The position numbers and the translations under genes are program-made. The notes under the pieces are model-generated. The model made no database searches. It had not been told where the DNA came from and saw only the letters and a program-made list of their open reading frames with translations. From assembly GCA_965116965.1 (NCBI GenBank), contig OZ220743.1, positions 2,542,001-2,606,000 of the forward strand: a stretch of DNA of 64,000 nucleotides, read 5' to 3'. Positions 8,409 to 17,993 of the stretch are shown piece after piece (within the stretch, counting starts at the first letter, position 1; each line of letters begins with the position of its first letter). The DNA is from Aldehydirespirator sp965116965. GTDB taxonomy: Bacteria > Actinomycetota > Acidimicrobiia > Acidimicrobiales > Aldehydirespiratoraceae.

Positions 8409-10352
8409 CCCGAGTTTGTCAGTTGTTTCGCGTTTGGGGAGGTCAGAGGGGGCGCGGTGGTGGGGTGTTTCCACTACATCGGCGGTCTGGGGCGCTTTGG
8501 GGGCTTGTCAGGTGATGTTGGCTCTGTCCCAGTTGCGGGTGTCGGCTCCGATGGCGGTGAGGGCTCGGGCCTGGAGGGGTGTGCGGCGGGTGGTGAGCTG
8601 GATTCGGCGGCCGTTGGCGTCGAGGTGGTGGCGGCGGATGCGGTTGAGCTCTCGCAGGGCCCGGGCGGCGGTTAGGTGCTGGTCGGCGAGGTCGGGGGCG
8701 CGTACGTCGGCTTTGGCGAGGTCTTGGCTGATGAGGGTCTCGATGACGGCGGCGTAGACGCAGACGGCGATGTGGCCGCGGACTCGCTGTTCGGTCCAGT
8801 GGCGCACGGGCCGCAGGTGCAGGTAGTCCTTGAGGACCCGGAAGCGGGCCTCGACGGCTGCGAGTTGGCGGTAGGCGGTGACGATCTGGGCGGTGCTGGC
8901 CTGCGCGGGTGTGAGGCTGGTGGTGAGCACGTAGCGGCGGGCGAGGAGCTGTTCGTATTGGAGGGCGTGGTCGTTGTAGTGGTAGAGGAACCGGCCCTCT
9001 GCGATCTCGAGGTCGAAGAGCCGCCCGGTGCCGCTGTTGTTGAGGATGCGCTGGGCGGCCCGGCCGATCTTGGCGGGGTCTTTGAGCCGGCCTTCGCGGA
9101 CGCGGCGCTCCAGGGCCAGCAGATCGGCCTCCGCGGCGGCGACGATCTCTGTGCGGCGGGCGTCGTCTCGGCGGGCGCGGGCGTCGGAGGCGACCACTAT
9201 GGCGCGGGTGCCGTCGGTGAGGGCCGCCTCTGCGGCGCGGCAGCGGTGCTGGGGTATCTCGGTCCAGGCGGTGTCGTCGTCGATGGCCCCGAGGGCCTCT
9301 TTGGCGGTGTGGTCTCGGCGCAGCCTGGCCGCGAGCACGTGGTCGAACCCGGCGGCCGCGACCGCCTCGACGTTGTCTGATGAGATCAGGCCCCGGTCAG
9401 CCACGACGCAGATCCTCCCCACCGCGAACCTCGCAGCGAGGTCGGCCAGCACCTTCGGCAAAGTGGAGGCGTCGCTGGTGTTGCCGGCGAACACATGGTG
9501 CGCGATGGGGATGCCGTCGGTGGTGCACAACAGGCCGATCACGATCTGGGGCCGGTCGCCTCGGTGGTCCCGCGAGTACCCGAAAGCCCGAGACGGGAAC
9601 CGACCCGACGGCCCCGCCTGGCCCTCGAAATACGTCGATGTCAGGTCATAGCACACCAGCCGCAGGTCCAAATTCGACAAGTCGCACAGCCGCGCACACA
9701 GGTGCGCCTCGGTCGCGTCCTTGGCGTCGGCGACCGCGTCGAGGGCCCGGTAGTACTGGTTCAGCGACGGCGCCGACCACCACTCGGGCATCACCACGTC
9801 GGTCTCTGCCCACTCTGTGAGCCGCCGCTTCGAGCACGGCGCCACCAGCCGGTTCGCCGCCATCGCGAACACCGCGTCCGCCACAGCCGCCGCGCGCCCC
9901 GAGCCGACCCCGGCGAAGTGCCCGTCGAGCCCCAGCCGCTGCCACAGCGCCGCCACCGCCGCCACCGCCCCCACAGCGGGCGCGCCCTCAGCGGCCAGCG
10001 CCCCGACGTCGATCCGCTCGCGGCGCAGATGCGACTCCAGCGCGGCCACGATCCGCTCCAGCTGGCCCGACTCCCGCAGCGCGGTCACCTCCCCCAGCCG
10101 CAGCAGGGTCCTGTGGCCGACCCTGGCACCGTCGCGAACCGACTCCACCAAAGACAGGTACTCGTACACCTTGTCGCCCCTGCGACGGCGGGTCGTCTTC
10201 ACGAACACACAACAACAATACCATCAACAGTCGAAACAGTCAACCACATGTCGCCCCTACACATCCCAGCCGGAACACCGCCCCGCAACACAAAACCCCA
10301 CGTCAACGGCCACGGCCTGACACCAAACCCCCGCCAAACTGACAAACTCGGG
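8409..10352 (-). mobile_element. IS1634-family insertion sequence, complete
   Basis: 1944-bp element bounded by perfect 16-bp inverted repeats, CCCGAGTTTGTCAGTT (8409-8424) and its complement at 10337-10352. The flanks TCTGT (left) and CCTGT (right) are an imperfect 4/5 candidate target duplication. It carries one intact transposase gene. It sits between the GNAT/ASCH operon and the McrBC-like operon. The left half is G-rich and the right half C-rich on the + strand, a pattern shared by the other IS elements here. Confidence 0.9.
8508..10208 (-). CDS. IS1634-family transposase
   Basis: DDE transposase of 566 aa, normal length for IS1634 (IS4 superfamily). The N-terminus (FVKTTRRRRGDKVYEYL) and RLGEVTALRESGQLE are typical of the family. 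The segment YDLTSTYFEG holds the first catalytic aspartate, and the segment around VADRGLISSDN holds the second. The reading frame is open throughout, so the element may still be active. It occupies nearly the whole IS. Confidence 0.93.
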   Translation of the reverse strand: MFVKTTRRRRGDKVYEYLSLVESVRDGARVGHRTLLRLGEVTALRESGQLERIVAALESHLRRERIDVGALAAEGAPAVGAVAAVAALWQRLGLDGHFAGVGSGRAAAVADAVFAMAANRLVAPCSKRRLTEWAETDVVMPEWWSAPSLNQYYRALDAVADAKDATEAHLCARLCDLSNLDLRLVCYDLTSTYFEGQAGPSGRFPSRAFGYSRDHRGDRPQIVIGLLCTTDGIPIAHHVFAGNTSDASTLPKVLADLAARFAVGRICVVADRGLISSDNVEAVAAAGFDHVLAARLRRDHTAKEALGAIDDDTAWTEIPQHRCRAAEAALTDGTRAIVVASDARARRDDARRTEIVAAAEADLLALERRVREGRLKDPAKIGRAAQRILNNSGTGRLFDLEIAEGRFLYHYNDHALQYEQLLARRYVLTTSLTPAQASTAQIVTAYRQLAAVEARFRVLKDYLHLRPVRHWTEQRVRGHIAVCVYAAVIETLISQDLAKADVRAPDLADQHLTAARALRELNRIRRHHLDANGRRIQLTTRRTPLQARALTAIGADTRNWDRANIT

Positions 10353-10409
10353 CCTGTCCGTGTCTTAGCTCGCGTCTAGCTTCGCGTCCAACGAGCAAGG
10401 GAGGCGCCA

Positions 10410-13139
10410 GTGGCCAAGTTGACAAGGATCATCAGAAGCACCGAGCCGGTGTCAGAAACTGACGCGAACACAGTCTTCGAGCTTCTGATCCCCATTGTTG
10501 AGACTGATCCGTCGGCTGAAGCCGCGGTAGAGACGGCGAGGGATGTCATCAGGAGGTGCAGCCTCGGTGATGATCGCCATCTGTCTCATGTCCTTGACTG
10601 GTGGTACGTCGTCACCACTGGGCGGCCTTCTGCCAACGGCGGCGCACATCGGCTTCCGGAGTCCCTAGATGAGACGGTCAAGAGCCACATGGCCAGCGTC
10701 ATTGGGCTCGGGTTGGCACTGCCGGCTGCAGAGTGGCTTGAAAAGAGGCGGCGGCTCGATTCGGAGCTGTCTGGCCTTGATGAGGCATTGCGGCTGGACC
10801 ACTACGGCGCGGTGAAGTTGCCTGGTGAGCGCGAAGTTTGGTCGTGGTTCAGTGAGCAGCTTGAGGTCACCGCCGAGCGCCTCAGGACGAATCGTCAGTC
10901 CGCTCCGGTGGAGATCGATATGCGGAAGTTGGAGCAGGAGCTTCGCGATAGGGGAGTGGAGGTCGGGAGCCGCCGCTACAAGCAGATGCTCAAGCGCTGC
11001 CGCGAAGCGACGGATCACGTCAATCGGATTGTTGATCTCCAGGGCGAGGTCGAGCCGTGGATACGTCGGCCCGTGCCCGGACTCATAAGTGAAGTGCCAA
11101 GCGAGTTCAAGCACGCGGTCGGACCGCTTGCTGAGGCCTTGCTCAGGCCGATTCTGGCGGTCAACGCTGCGCCAGCTGTGGATAGGGACATGGTTGCCGA
11201 GCGCATCGATACTGCTGGCCGCGGCGGTGATCGGCGGGGACGCTACAGGCTCGCCCGCGTGGTTGATGCGTGGTGTGAACACACGGGCCAATCCATCGCG
11301 TCCCTCGAGGAGGAGATGCAGCGTCACCGCAGCCTCACCGCTGCGTTGGCAGAACTCAGAGCCAAGCCCGGTGTTACAGACGAAGAAATCGAAGAGATCA
11401 AGCTCTATGTGTTTGATGACGACATCGATGGGGCCGAGAAGGCACTGAAGCACCTTCGCGAGCAGATCTCGCGGCGTGAGCGTGCCGAGCTTGCTCACCG
11501 CCAGCTGGATGGGCTGCGCCGGAAGCTGCGGGAATCCAGCCTCAGTGAGGACACCGCCTGGATTGAGCGCGTCGCCTACATCGAGGCCCGTTTCGATGGC
11601 ACTGATCCCAACGACATGGCTCGCGAGATCGGAACTGCGCAAACAGAGCTGTCCGCGCGGCTAGACGAGCTGCTTCAGGAACAGCAAGAGGATCTGATGC
11701 AACTCTTGGTGCCGCTCCAGGATCTGCGCGCCTCCGACTCGACGCTGCGCGAGTGGGAGCGAAGGATTGCTGAGCTGAAGCGCCGCGGTGGCCGTGGCGC
11801 CAACGAGCTCCAACTGGAGATCGAAGAAGAACAGCAGCGGCTACGCGACGAATGCCGAACGGCTGTTGAGAAGAGTCTCCTCCGGGTCGACGGGATCCTG
11901 ACCGACGAGCGCGAGGACTTTAGTGGCGAGGACATTGGCTACTTCGCCAATTGGCGTTCTGAGATCACAGGCTGGCTCCAAGATCCAGACCTCACGGACG
12001 CGCGACTGATCGAAGCCCGTGAGAATGCGAACGAACTGTGGAGCGATGTCGAGGACCGCAGGATCCATCGATGGCAGGTCGACCAAGGCGAGGGCGACCT
12101 AGTCGCCCATCTCTTGAACTACTGCAAGGGCCCCCTGGACTTTGACCCCATGGACATCCGGCGGATGTACGTGTCGCTCAAGACCCGGCCGTTTGTGATC
12201 CTCGCCGGACTCACAGGCTCGGGAAAGAGTTCGCTGACCCGGGCCTATGCGGAGGCGTTCGGAGCCCGCAGCTCCAACGGCCGATTCCGGCGCATCGCCG
12301 TGCGACCAGACTGGATCGACCAGACCGAGGTGCTCGGATTCGTTAATCCGATATCGGAGCGCTTCGTGCCGGGCTGGCTCGCTGAGACGGTTCGGGACTG
12401 CGAGCGCGAGCCCGATCGCCTTCACTTCGTGCTACTCGATGAGATGAACCTCGCTCCGGTCGAGCAGTACTTAGCCGAGTGGCTCTCAGCCATCGAAGAG
12501 GCGCGCTCGGGAAGCGAGGACGTCCAGATGCCGCTGTATTCCTCCGCCCTAACCCCGAAGAACGCAGACCAGTGGCCAGCCAGCCTCAAGTTCCCCGACA
12601 ACCTCATGATTGTCGGCACGGTGAACGTGGACGAGACCACCCGCCCGCTGTCAGAGAGGGTCCTCGACCGAGCGAACGTGCTGCTCTTGAGCGTTGAGGT
12701 CTCCGACAGGCACCACGAGCCCGACGGTCAGGTGCCCGCGCCGTGGCATGTTGGGATCGACGAGTGGCGCAAGGTGTGCACCACAGAACCTAGCGATGAC
12801 CACCATGACTTTCTGGCCGACATAGCCGACATCCTGAGACAGGCAAGGATCGGTGTCGGGCTGCGGGCCCACCTAGAGCTTGAGCGTTTCGTCGCGAACG
12901 CCGAGGGAATCCTCGACGATGTCAGCGCCTTGGACTGGGGCATCGTTCAGCGCATCATCCCCAAGATCCGCGGCTTCAAGGGACACTTGGCCGAGAGCCT
13001 CAAGGAACTCCTTGAAGAGTTCGAGAAAGTGGGTGCTGAGCAATCCGCTTCGATCGTGCGTCGCTGGCTCGACGACAGTGTGTCCGACGACGAGTTCCTC
13101 GAAGGTACCGATCCCCGTCTAGCACTCGCCCGGATCTGA
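10410..13139 (+). CDS. McrB-like AAA+ NTPase with long coiled coil
   Basis: Motor subunit of a type IV-like restriction system, 909 aa. Residues ~295-530 are rich in Glu/Arg/Leu and predicted coiled coil. The AAA+ core follows, with Walker A GLTGSGKS at 600-607 (K606) and Walker B VLLDEMNLAP with D677/E678; a GTVNVDE segment near 735-741 lies where McrB has its NxxD signature. No N-terminal modified-base reader is recognisable. Start is GTG 10410 behind GGGAGG. The nuclease gene begins 3 bp after the stop. Long coiled coils inside McrB homologues are typical of the CoCoNuT subclass, but membership is an inference. A piece of this gene recurs at 29916-30212. Confidence 0.82.
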   Translation: MAKLTRIIRSTEPVSETDANTVFELLIPIVETDPSAEAAVETARDVIRRCSLGDDRHLSHVLDWWYVVTTGRPSANGGAHRLPESLDETVKSHMASVIGLGLALPAAEWLEKRRRLDSELSGLDEALRLDHYGAVKLPGEREVWSWFSEQLEVTAERLRTNRQSAPVEIDMRKLEQELRDRGVEVGSRRYKQMLKRCREATDHVNRIVDLQGEVEPWIRRPVPGLISEVPSEFKHAVGPLAEALLRPILAVNAAPAVDRDMVAERIDTAGRGGDRRGRYRLARVVDAWCEHTGQSIASLEEEMQRHRSLTAALAELRAKPGVTDEEIEEIKLYVFDDDIDGAEKALKHLREQISRRERAELAHRQLDGLRRKLRESSLSEDTAWIERVAYIEARFDGTDPNDMAREIGTAQTELSARLDELLQEQQEDLMQLLVPLQDLRASDSTLREWERRIAELKRRGGRGANELQLEIEEEQQRLRDECRTAVEKSLLRVDGILTDEREDFSGEDIGYFANWRSEITGWLQDPDLTDARLIEARENANELWSDVEDRRIHRWQVDQGEGDLVAHLLNYCKGPLDFDPMDIRRMYVSLKTRPFVILAGLTGSGKSSLTRAYAEAFGARSSNGRFRRIAVRPDWIDQTEVLGFVNPISERFVPGWLAETVRDCEREPDRLHFVLLDEMNLAPVEQYLAEWLSAIEEARSGSEDVQMPLYSSALTPKNADQWPASLKFPDNLMIVGTVNVDETTRPLSERVLDRANVLLLSVEVSDRHHEPDGQVPAPWHVGIDEWRKVCTTEPSDDHHDFLADIADILRQARIGVGLRAHLELERFVANAEGILDDVSALDWGIVQRIIPKIRGFKGHLAESLKELLEEFEKVGAEQSASIVRRWLDDSVSDDEFLEGTDPRLALARI

Positions 13140-13142
13140 GTC

Positions 13143-14609
13143 ATGACGGTGCCAGAGGTGTTAGTCGGGCGGACATGGCTTCCACTCAGCCGGGGTCCCG
13201 GCTGCCCGAGAGTGCCAGAGTCCTCCACGCTGGTGCTCCGCGGCCTCGGCAGCGCTGAGACGGCCAACTTGGGCATCAGAGTGGCCCGAGCTGATTCCAG
13301 CGGTTGCATTGAGTTGCGATTGAGCAGGTGTGAGGAACTGCGCGGTCATCTCGGATTCGTGGAGATCGCTCGCGAGTCGGGCGAAACGGCAGGCGAGTTC
13401 GAGATTGTTCCTGACAAAATGAGTGAAGGAGCCTTCCAGACCCTGCGATCAGCCCTTGAGGGGATGTGGGCGGGACTCATTTTCGATCCCGACGGCGCCA
13501 GCCGGCTACGCGGCCGGATGCCTTCACCCGCCGAGTTGTGGCGTGCCATCGAGAGACCGGTGCGAGACATCGCTGCTGAGCCGAGGTCGATTCTGGCCCG
13601 AGGGGAGGGAGTCCGACGGCTGGAGGCAGTCCGGAGGCCTTCAGAACTAACGGCCAGCGTCATTCGGGCTTCAGCCTCCCTGGCCCGCAGCGCTGGCAGC
13701 CAAGATGAAGGGCCATCGGACCCGGCCGCAACTGCAAGCCAGGTCCTGCTGCCACAGCGGCCGGGACGTAGCATCATCATGATCCGCGAGGTCGACATAC
13801 CTGAGAATGCGCTCGTCGCTGAGACGCTTCGCCGCTTGGCCGCCTACGCCCGGCGCCAACCCAATGGTCTAGAGGTCGCTACCCGTGCCAATCGGGCGCT
13901 CAGGAACCATCCCTTCGCTTCATGCCGCACTCTTCACGGTGGCATCGAGGCAGCCCGCGTCCGCACCCTGCACGATCCGCGCTACCGGCAAGTTGACCAA
14001 GTACTGCGCGTACTCGACCGGCCTGAGGCACACGCGACTGAAGGACCGGGCGAAGCTCGACTCGGTGTCAAAGGGATGATCCGCCTCTACGAATACTGGG
14101 TATTCCTACAAGTGTTAGCTGCCTGTAGGAAGCAATACGGACCTCCGATCGATCCGGGCTTTGACATCCTTGGTAGCAGAACCCACGCCGGGACCACCCG
14201 ACTGGAGATTCCACGGGGAGCAACGGTGCGCTTCAAAGGCGGAGTGCACGTCGCGTTCGAACCACGCATCACCTCTAGCGGTCGCGATTGGCAGGGGCTC
14301 GAGAATGTGCCACACCCGAACCCCAAGATGGCACAGACCTTGATCACACCCGACGTTGTGGTCCTGCGGCTCGGTCCGACCCCCGCAGCGGTGGTATTCG
14401 ATGCAAAGTACGTGGGCCGGCACTGGGTGGAACTCGAAGCAGCGAAGCTCCACACCCGCTACTCCCGTATCCGCTGGCAAGGCAAGCCAGTCGTGCGCCG
14501 TGTCCTGGCCGCCCACCCCCACGACGGCATTGACTTCTTGTGGGCTGGCTACGGCTCGGTGCCCATGATCCCCGGCAAACCAGCCGACCTGACCGGACTC
14601 TTACCGTGA
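13143..14609 (+). CDS. McrC-like PD-(D/E)xK nuclease (DUF2357/DUF524-like)
   Basis: A 488-aa partner of the upstream McrB-like motor. The C-terminal part contains a segment GVKGMIRLYEYWVF, typical of McrC/DUF2357 nucleases, then a PD..DAK nuclease core: TPDVVVL followed by VVFDAKYVG, with the acidic pair and lysine in correct order. The N-terminal ~250 residues are unassigned and would contact the motor. It is cotranscribed with the motor gene (3-bp gap). The target, whether modified DNA or RNA, cannot be inferred. Confidence 0.8.
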   Translation: MTVPEVLVGRTWLPLSRGPGCPRVPESSTLVLRGLGSAETANLGIRVARADSSGCIELRLSRCEELRGHLGFVEIARESGETAGEFEIVPDKMSEGAFQTLRSALEGMWAGLIFDPDGASRLRGRMPSPAELWRAIERPVRDIAAEPRSILARGEGVRRLEAVRRPSELTASVIRASASLARSAGSQDEGPSDPAATASQVLLPQRPGRSIIMIREVDIPENALVAETLRRLAAYARRQPNGLEVATRANRALRNHPFASCRTLHGGIEAARVRTLHDPRYRQVDQVLRVLDRPEAHATEGPGEARLGVKGMIRLYEYWVFLQVLAACRKQYGPPIDPGFDILGSRTHAGTTRLEIPRGATVRFKGGVHVAFEPRITSSGRDWQGLENVPHPNPKMAQTLITPDVVVLRLGPTPAAVVFDAKYVGRHWVELEAAKLHTRYSRIRWQGKPVVRRVLAAHPHDGIDFLWAGYGSVPMIPGKPADLTGLLP

Positions 14610-14785
14610 GATCCGGCTGACAGGCCGACTCTCTCTGGCGAGCGTTCTGACGGACGATCCGTTGTCAGGGATTGTCCGCAGATACATCGCTGCGAAACCG
14701 GAGGCCAGGGTCTTCCTGGGATGGGCTGGCGGCATTCAGCGGGTCTATTGTCGGCGGCCAGCGGGCTGACCAGGAGGAACGGGGA

Positions 14786-15099
14786 ATGGCTGCGCAGAAG
14801 TACGTGGTCCTGCTCGATGCCGATCACGCCGTTACGGTGGACGAGCGTGACGAGGTTGTAGGGCGGCTGCTCGAGAGTGCCGGCAAAGCCGCCGGGCTGG
14901 TCGGGTTGACGCTGAGCAGTCTGAACGAGTCGCTTACTGGCCCTGCAGAGACCATCGCTGTGGTGCAGGCTTGGATCGCCGATTCCGCCGATGCGGAGGC
15001 GGTTCTTGCTCACCTCACTGGCTCAGTGGACGCACAGGTGTCGAGCTGGCTTGTTGAGGAGATCGTGTTTCTGGCGCCGGTTGATCGCAGGGTGTCGGG
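14786..15099 (+). pseudogene. EthD-domain protein, N-terminal fragment
   Basis: About 104 codons from ATG 14786, behind AGGAGGA, match the first half of the EthD protein at 24198-24892 (QKYVVLLDADHAVT versus QKYVLLLDADHAVT). Homology stops abruptly after VDRRVSG at about 15099, where the sequence jumps to the last 63 codons of the aminotransferase in another frame. Relative to the 24-26 kb copy this is a ~1.36-kb deletion. The EthD domain proper is lost, so no function is expected. Confidence 0.85.
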
Positions 15100-15291
15100 T
15101 CGTGGGCGTTCGCCACCCACCTGGTGCAGCAGCACCGGGTGGTGGTCGTGCCCGGGCTGGCGTTCGACCACAGCGGGGAGGGATTCGTGCGGGTCAGCTT
15201 CGCCGCCGCCCCCGAGACCATCCTGGAGGGCCTGGCCCGCCTCGCCGACACCCTCCACCACCTCAAGAGCCGTCGCCGGGCGGCCGGCTAG
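15100..15291 (+). pseudogene. Aminotransferase C-terminal fragment
   Basis: 63 codons ending with TAG at 15289-15291, nearly identical to the end of the aminotransferase at 25868-26059 (SWAFATHLVQQHR, then HHLKSRRRAAG). It lacks the PLP lysine and most of the protein. It was joined out of frame to the EthD fragment by deletion. Confidence 0.85.
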
Positions 15292-15317
15292 GCCTCAGAC
15301 GTGGAAGGACTCTGGAC

Positions 15318-16109
15318 GTGAGACGGCTCGAAGGGGTGTCCGCGCTGATCAGCGGGGGAGCCAGCGGCGTCGGGCGGGCCACCGCGCACCGCTTCGCCCA
15401 GGAGGGCCGCCCGGGTCACGCTGTTCGACCAGGACGCCTCGCGCATCGCCGACGTCGCCGCCGAGGTGGCCGGCATCGGCGCCGAGCCCCGCACCGCGGT
15501 CGGCGACGTGGCCAACCCGCCCGACTGCCGGCGGGCCGTGGACGAGGCGGTGCGGGGCGACGGCCGCCTCGACGTGCTGGTCAGCAACGCCGGCGCCGAC
15601 TCGATCCACGACTTCCTGGAACTCGAGCTCGACGAGTGGTACCGGATCATGGACATCAACCTCACCGCGTCATTCGTGCTGGGCCAGGCCGCGGCCGGGC
15701 CATGGTGGCCGCCAGCAACGGCGGCACGATCCTCTACACCGCGTCGATCTCGGGGGTGGCCGCCTCCACCGGCGACGCCCACTACGGCGTGTCCAAGGCC
15801 AGCATCATCAGCCTCGTCAAGACCATGGCCATCGAACTGGTCGGGCACAACATCACCGTGAACTGCGTCAGCCCCGGCCCGCTCGACACCCCCATGTCGC
15901 TGGCGCTGCTGGGCAGCGAGGAGGCCATGCAGGCCGCCCGGGAGAGCTGGCCCATCGTCCCCATGAACCGCCTCGGCTCACCCACCGAGATCGCCGGCAC
16001 CTACGCCTACCTGGCCTCCGCCGACGGCGCCTACACCACCGGCCAGAACATCGTCGTAGACGGCGGCATGACCACCAACGTCTTCCCAGTAGCCGAAGAA
16101 CTCCAGTAG
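15318..16109 (+). pseudogene. Short-chain dehydrogenase/reductase with two frameshifts
   Basis: NAD(P)-dependent oxidoreductase of the SDR family, about 263 aa if repaired. It begins with GTG 15318. The cofactor loop GGASGVGRATA is in the first frame. A one-base change near 15405 moves the reading into a second frame (SNAGADSIHDF), and another near 15695 returns it to the first, which carries YGVSKAS (catalytic Tyr/Lys) and the C-terminal VDGG. Decay or sequence error are both possible, but the neighbouring pieces are clearly decayed. The 3' quarter is duplicated at 27215-27412. Confidence 0.8.
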
Positions 16110-16154
16110 CGGTCCTTCGGCCGCCCCGAAGGCACCGGTATCTGCGTGTGAATA

Positions 16155-16170
16155 GTATCGGTAGTGATAC
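16155..16170 (+). promoter_or_regulatory. Candidate HicAB operator
   Basis: Inverted repeat GTATC-N6-GATAC lies 12 bp before the preferred hicA start. HicB proteins usually autoregulate their operon by binding such sites. The site overlaps the alternative GTG start at 16164, which argues for GTG 16182 as the true start. Confidence 0.5.
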
Positions 16171-16181
16171 CATCCGGTCGT

Positions 16182-16430
16182 GTGGATGTGGAGGCGCTGC
16201 GTGAGACGTTCCGCAACAATCCCAGCGGTGTGCGGTTCTCGGATCTCGCCAGGCTTTGCGACGAGATGTTCGGAAAGCCCCGCCGGACGGGAGGCAGCCA
16301 CCGGGTCTATCGGATGCCCTGGCCGGGGGATCCTCGGGTGAACCTCCAGAGCCGCAAGGGCATGGCCAAGCCGTATCAGGTACGGCAGGTGCTCAAGGCC
16401 ATCGAGAAGTTGGAGGAACTCAGTGAGTGA
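16182..16430 (+). CDS. hicA: HicA-like mRNA interferase toxin
   Basis: Ribosome-independent RNase toxin of 82 aa. The catalytic histidine lies in GGSHRVYRM (HicA-type G-S-H-x-x-Y/F), preceded by a basic LARLCDEMFGKPRR helix. Start GTG 16182 is preferred because the upstream GTG lies inside the putative operator. It overlaps hicB by 8 bp. The order toxin then antitoxin is usual for hicAB. Confidence 0.8.
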   Translation: MDVEALRETFRNNPSGVRFSDLARLCDEMFGKPRRTGGSHRVYRMPWPGDPRVNLQSRKGMAKPYQVRQVLKAIEKLEELSE

Positions 16431-16743
16431 TCACTACACGTACCGGGTGACGTGGTCGGCGGAGGATGGCGAGCACGTGGGCCTGTGCCTGGAGTTCCCG
16501 TCACTGAGTTGGCTTGCGCCGACCCTCGACGATGCGTTCTCGGGGATCCGAGATCTGGTCCAAGACGTCGTTACTGACATGCGAGCCAACTGCGAGCCAT
16601 TGCCCACACCGTTGGCCGAGAGGTCCTACAGCGGACGCTTCCTCGTGCGCGTGCCACCGGAGACCCATCGCCAACTGGTGGTGCGAGCAGCCGAGAGCGG
16701 CGTCAGCCTCAACCGCCTCGTCAGTTCTCTGTTGGCCGACTGA
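16423..16743 (+). CDS. hicB: HicB-like antitoxin
   Basis: A 106-aa antitoxin. The N-terminal half has the partial RNase-H-like HicB fold (YRVTWSAEDGEHVGLCLEF, then DAFSGIRDLV). The C-terminal half (RFLVRVPPETHRQL, then SLNRLVSSLL) is a ribbon-helix-helix DNA-binding domain. It starts at GTG 16423 inside hicA. The last third of the gene plus 3' flank is duplicated at 27413-27581, there with an internal stop. Confidence 0.85.
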   Translation: MSDHYTYRVTWSAEDGEHVGLCLEFPSLSWLAPTLDDAFSGIRDLVQDVVTDMRANCEPLPTPLAERSYSGRFLVRVPPETHRQLVVRAAESGVSLNRLVSSLLAD

Positions 16744-16773
16744 TCCAGGCACGCGCGACGTTTCAGCCTCTAG

Positions 16774-17509
16774 CAGGATGCTGAGATTTGGGAGTTCAGG
16801 GCGGTTGGGCTGTGTTTGGGGTCTGGTTGGGGGTGTTGTGGTGCTTTGGTCTGGGGTGTTGTGCGTTGGGGACGGGGTTGTGGGGCTCGGCTCGGGTGTG
16901 TTGTCGGGGGTCGGGGCTGGCGGCGCCGGTTCGGGGTGGCCGTTCTGGGCGGCGGGTCGGGGCCGGTTCAGTGGGTGGGCGTGTCGAGTCGGGCTATGCG
17001 CACCAGGTTGTAGCTGGCGGCGGTGATGAGGAACCAGGCCCGGTTGCGTTGTCGTCCTTTGTGGCGGAGTTTGCGTCCTCCGGCGATGGTTTTGATCCAT
17101 CCAAAGGGCTCCTCGACGCGTTTTCGGGCTTGCTGGGAGACGGCGTATCCGGCGTGGCGGGTGGTGCGCTCGTCGATCGCGATGTCATAGTTCAAGCGCT
17201 CACAGAACGCCCGCTCCGAGCGCACCGAGTACAACGCCATCAGCACCGACGCCTTCAACAGCATCTCAGGCGGCACGCTGGGGCGGCCCCGAGGCGGATA
17301 CATCGCCGCCAGCTCGGCGTCGAGGCCCCCGAGCACCGCGTCCACCACCGCTTTGATCCGCCGAATCGGATGATCAGCGCCGATCAAGTCCTCCGCCGAC
17401 ACAGTCGACAACATCGCCATCTGGGCATCCACCGTTCCACGCATAACGACATCGTCCCACACCCCACCAACGATCGCGAGCACGCCGCAGCGACTTTTTC
17501 AGCAGCCTG
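16774..17509 (-). mobile_element. IS5-family element with internal deletion
   Basis: 736-bp element ending in inverted repeats CAGGATGCTGA (16774-16784) and TCAGCAGCCTG (17499-17509), flanked by identical 4-bp CTAG duplications (16770-16773, 17510-17513). The transposase gene has lost its middle, so it is non-autonomous. The ~190 bp left of the gene is strikingly G/T-rich on the + strand and holds no gene. Sequences on its two sides are unrelated (hicB flank versus a DrmA-like fragment). Confidence 0.88.
16968..17483 (-). pseudogene. IS5-family transposase, internally deleted
   Basis: 171 codons read without a stop, but only the N-terminal part (through SERAFCERLNYD) and the C-terminal part (HAGYAVSQQARKRVEEPFGW) remain. 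The middle, which carries the first two catalytic acids, is missing; full-length relatives are roughly twice as long. The deletion is in frame. Confidence 0.85.
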
Positions 17510-17513
17510 CTAG

Positions 17514-17890
17514 TTCCACCTGGAAGACGTAGGACTGCTCGACATCGCCTCCGCTCTCGGGATCATCGGGGCGTCCGGCCACTGCTGGTCGATTGTTGAC
17601 GAGGAACACCGACACCGACCGTGCGCCCTCAGCGAGGCCCGCGAGCCGCGCCGTGTCGACCGGCCTGACAGCAGTGTGCAGCCTGAGACCGCCCGGCTGC
17701 GGGACCGGATGGTCGGTGACCGCTTTGGAGAGCGCGACCGACACGGTGCGCTCCTGCGGCTCGCGCTGCCACACCGGCACCGTGTCGCCATCTGGAATGC
17801 CGATGGGTTGGCGATCCGGAGTGCCGAGAGCGGACTCGGGCAGGTGGGCGCCGTCGTAGGGTACTGGTGCGACCCAGCCGCACCTGCGCC
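17514..17890 (-). pseudogene. DrmA-like (DISARM helicase-type) fragment
   Basis: About 125 codons on the minus strand. The stretch RSVSVFLVNNRPA followed by QSYVFQVEL resembles the beta-rich N-terminal region of DISARM DrmA-type helicases. It has no start, no helicase motor and no end. At its downstream end it is cut exactly at the CTAG duplication of the IS5 element, and the gene does not continue on the other side. The family assignment is from memory of the motif and is moderate at best. Confidence 0.4.
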
Positions 17891-17993
17891 GTTGGCCCAG
17901 TCGGCACCACGCCGTGACGTGTCGCCTCAAATTCCGTTCGCGGGCTGGAGGTTGCGAGGCCTTGGACCCACCCGCTAGCTTGCGACTATTGCT

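Noticed and set aside
13143..13860. Several short minus-strand frames within the McrC-like gene
   Set aside because: Shadows of the real gene; serine/arginine-rich with no homologous content.
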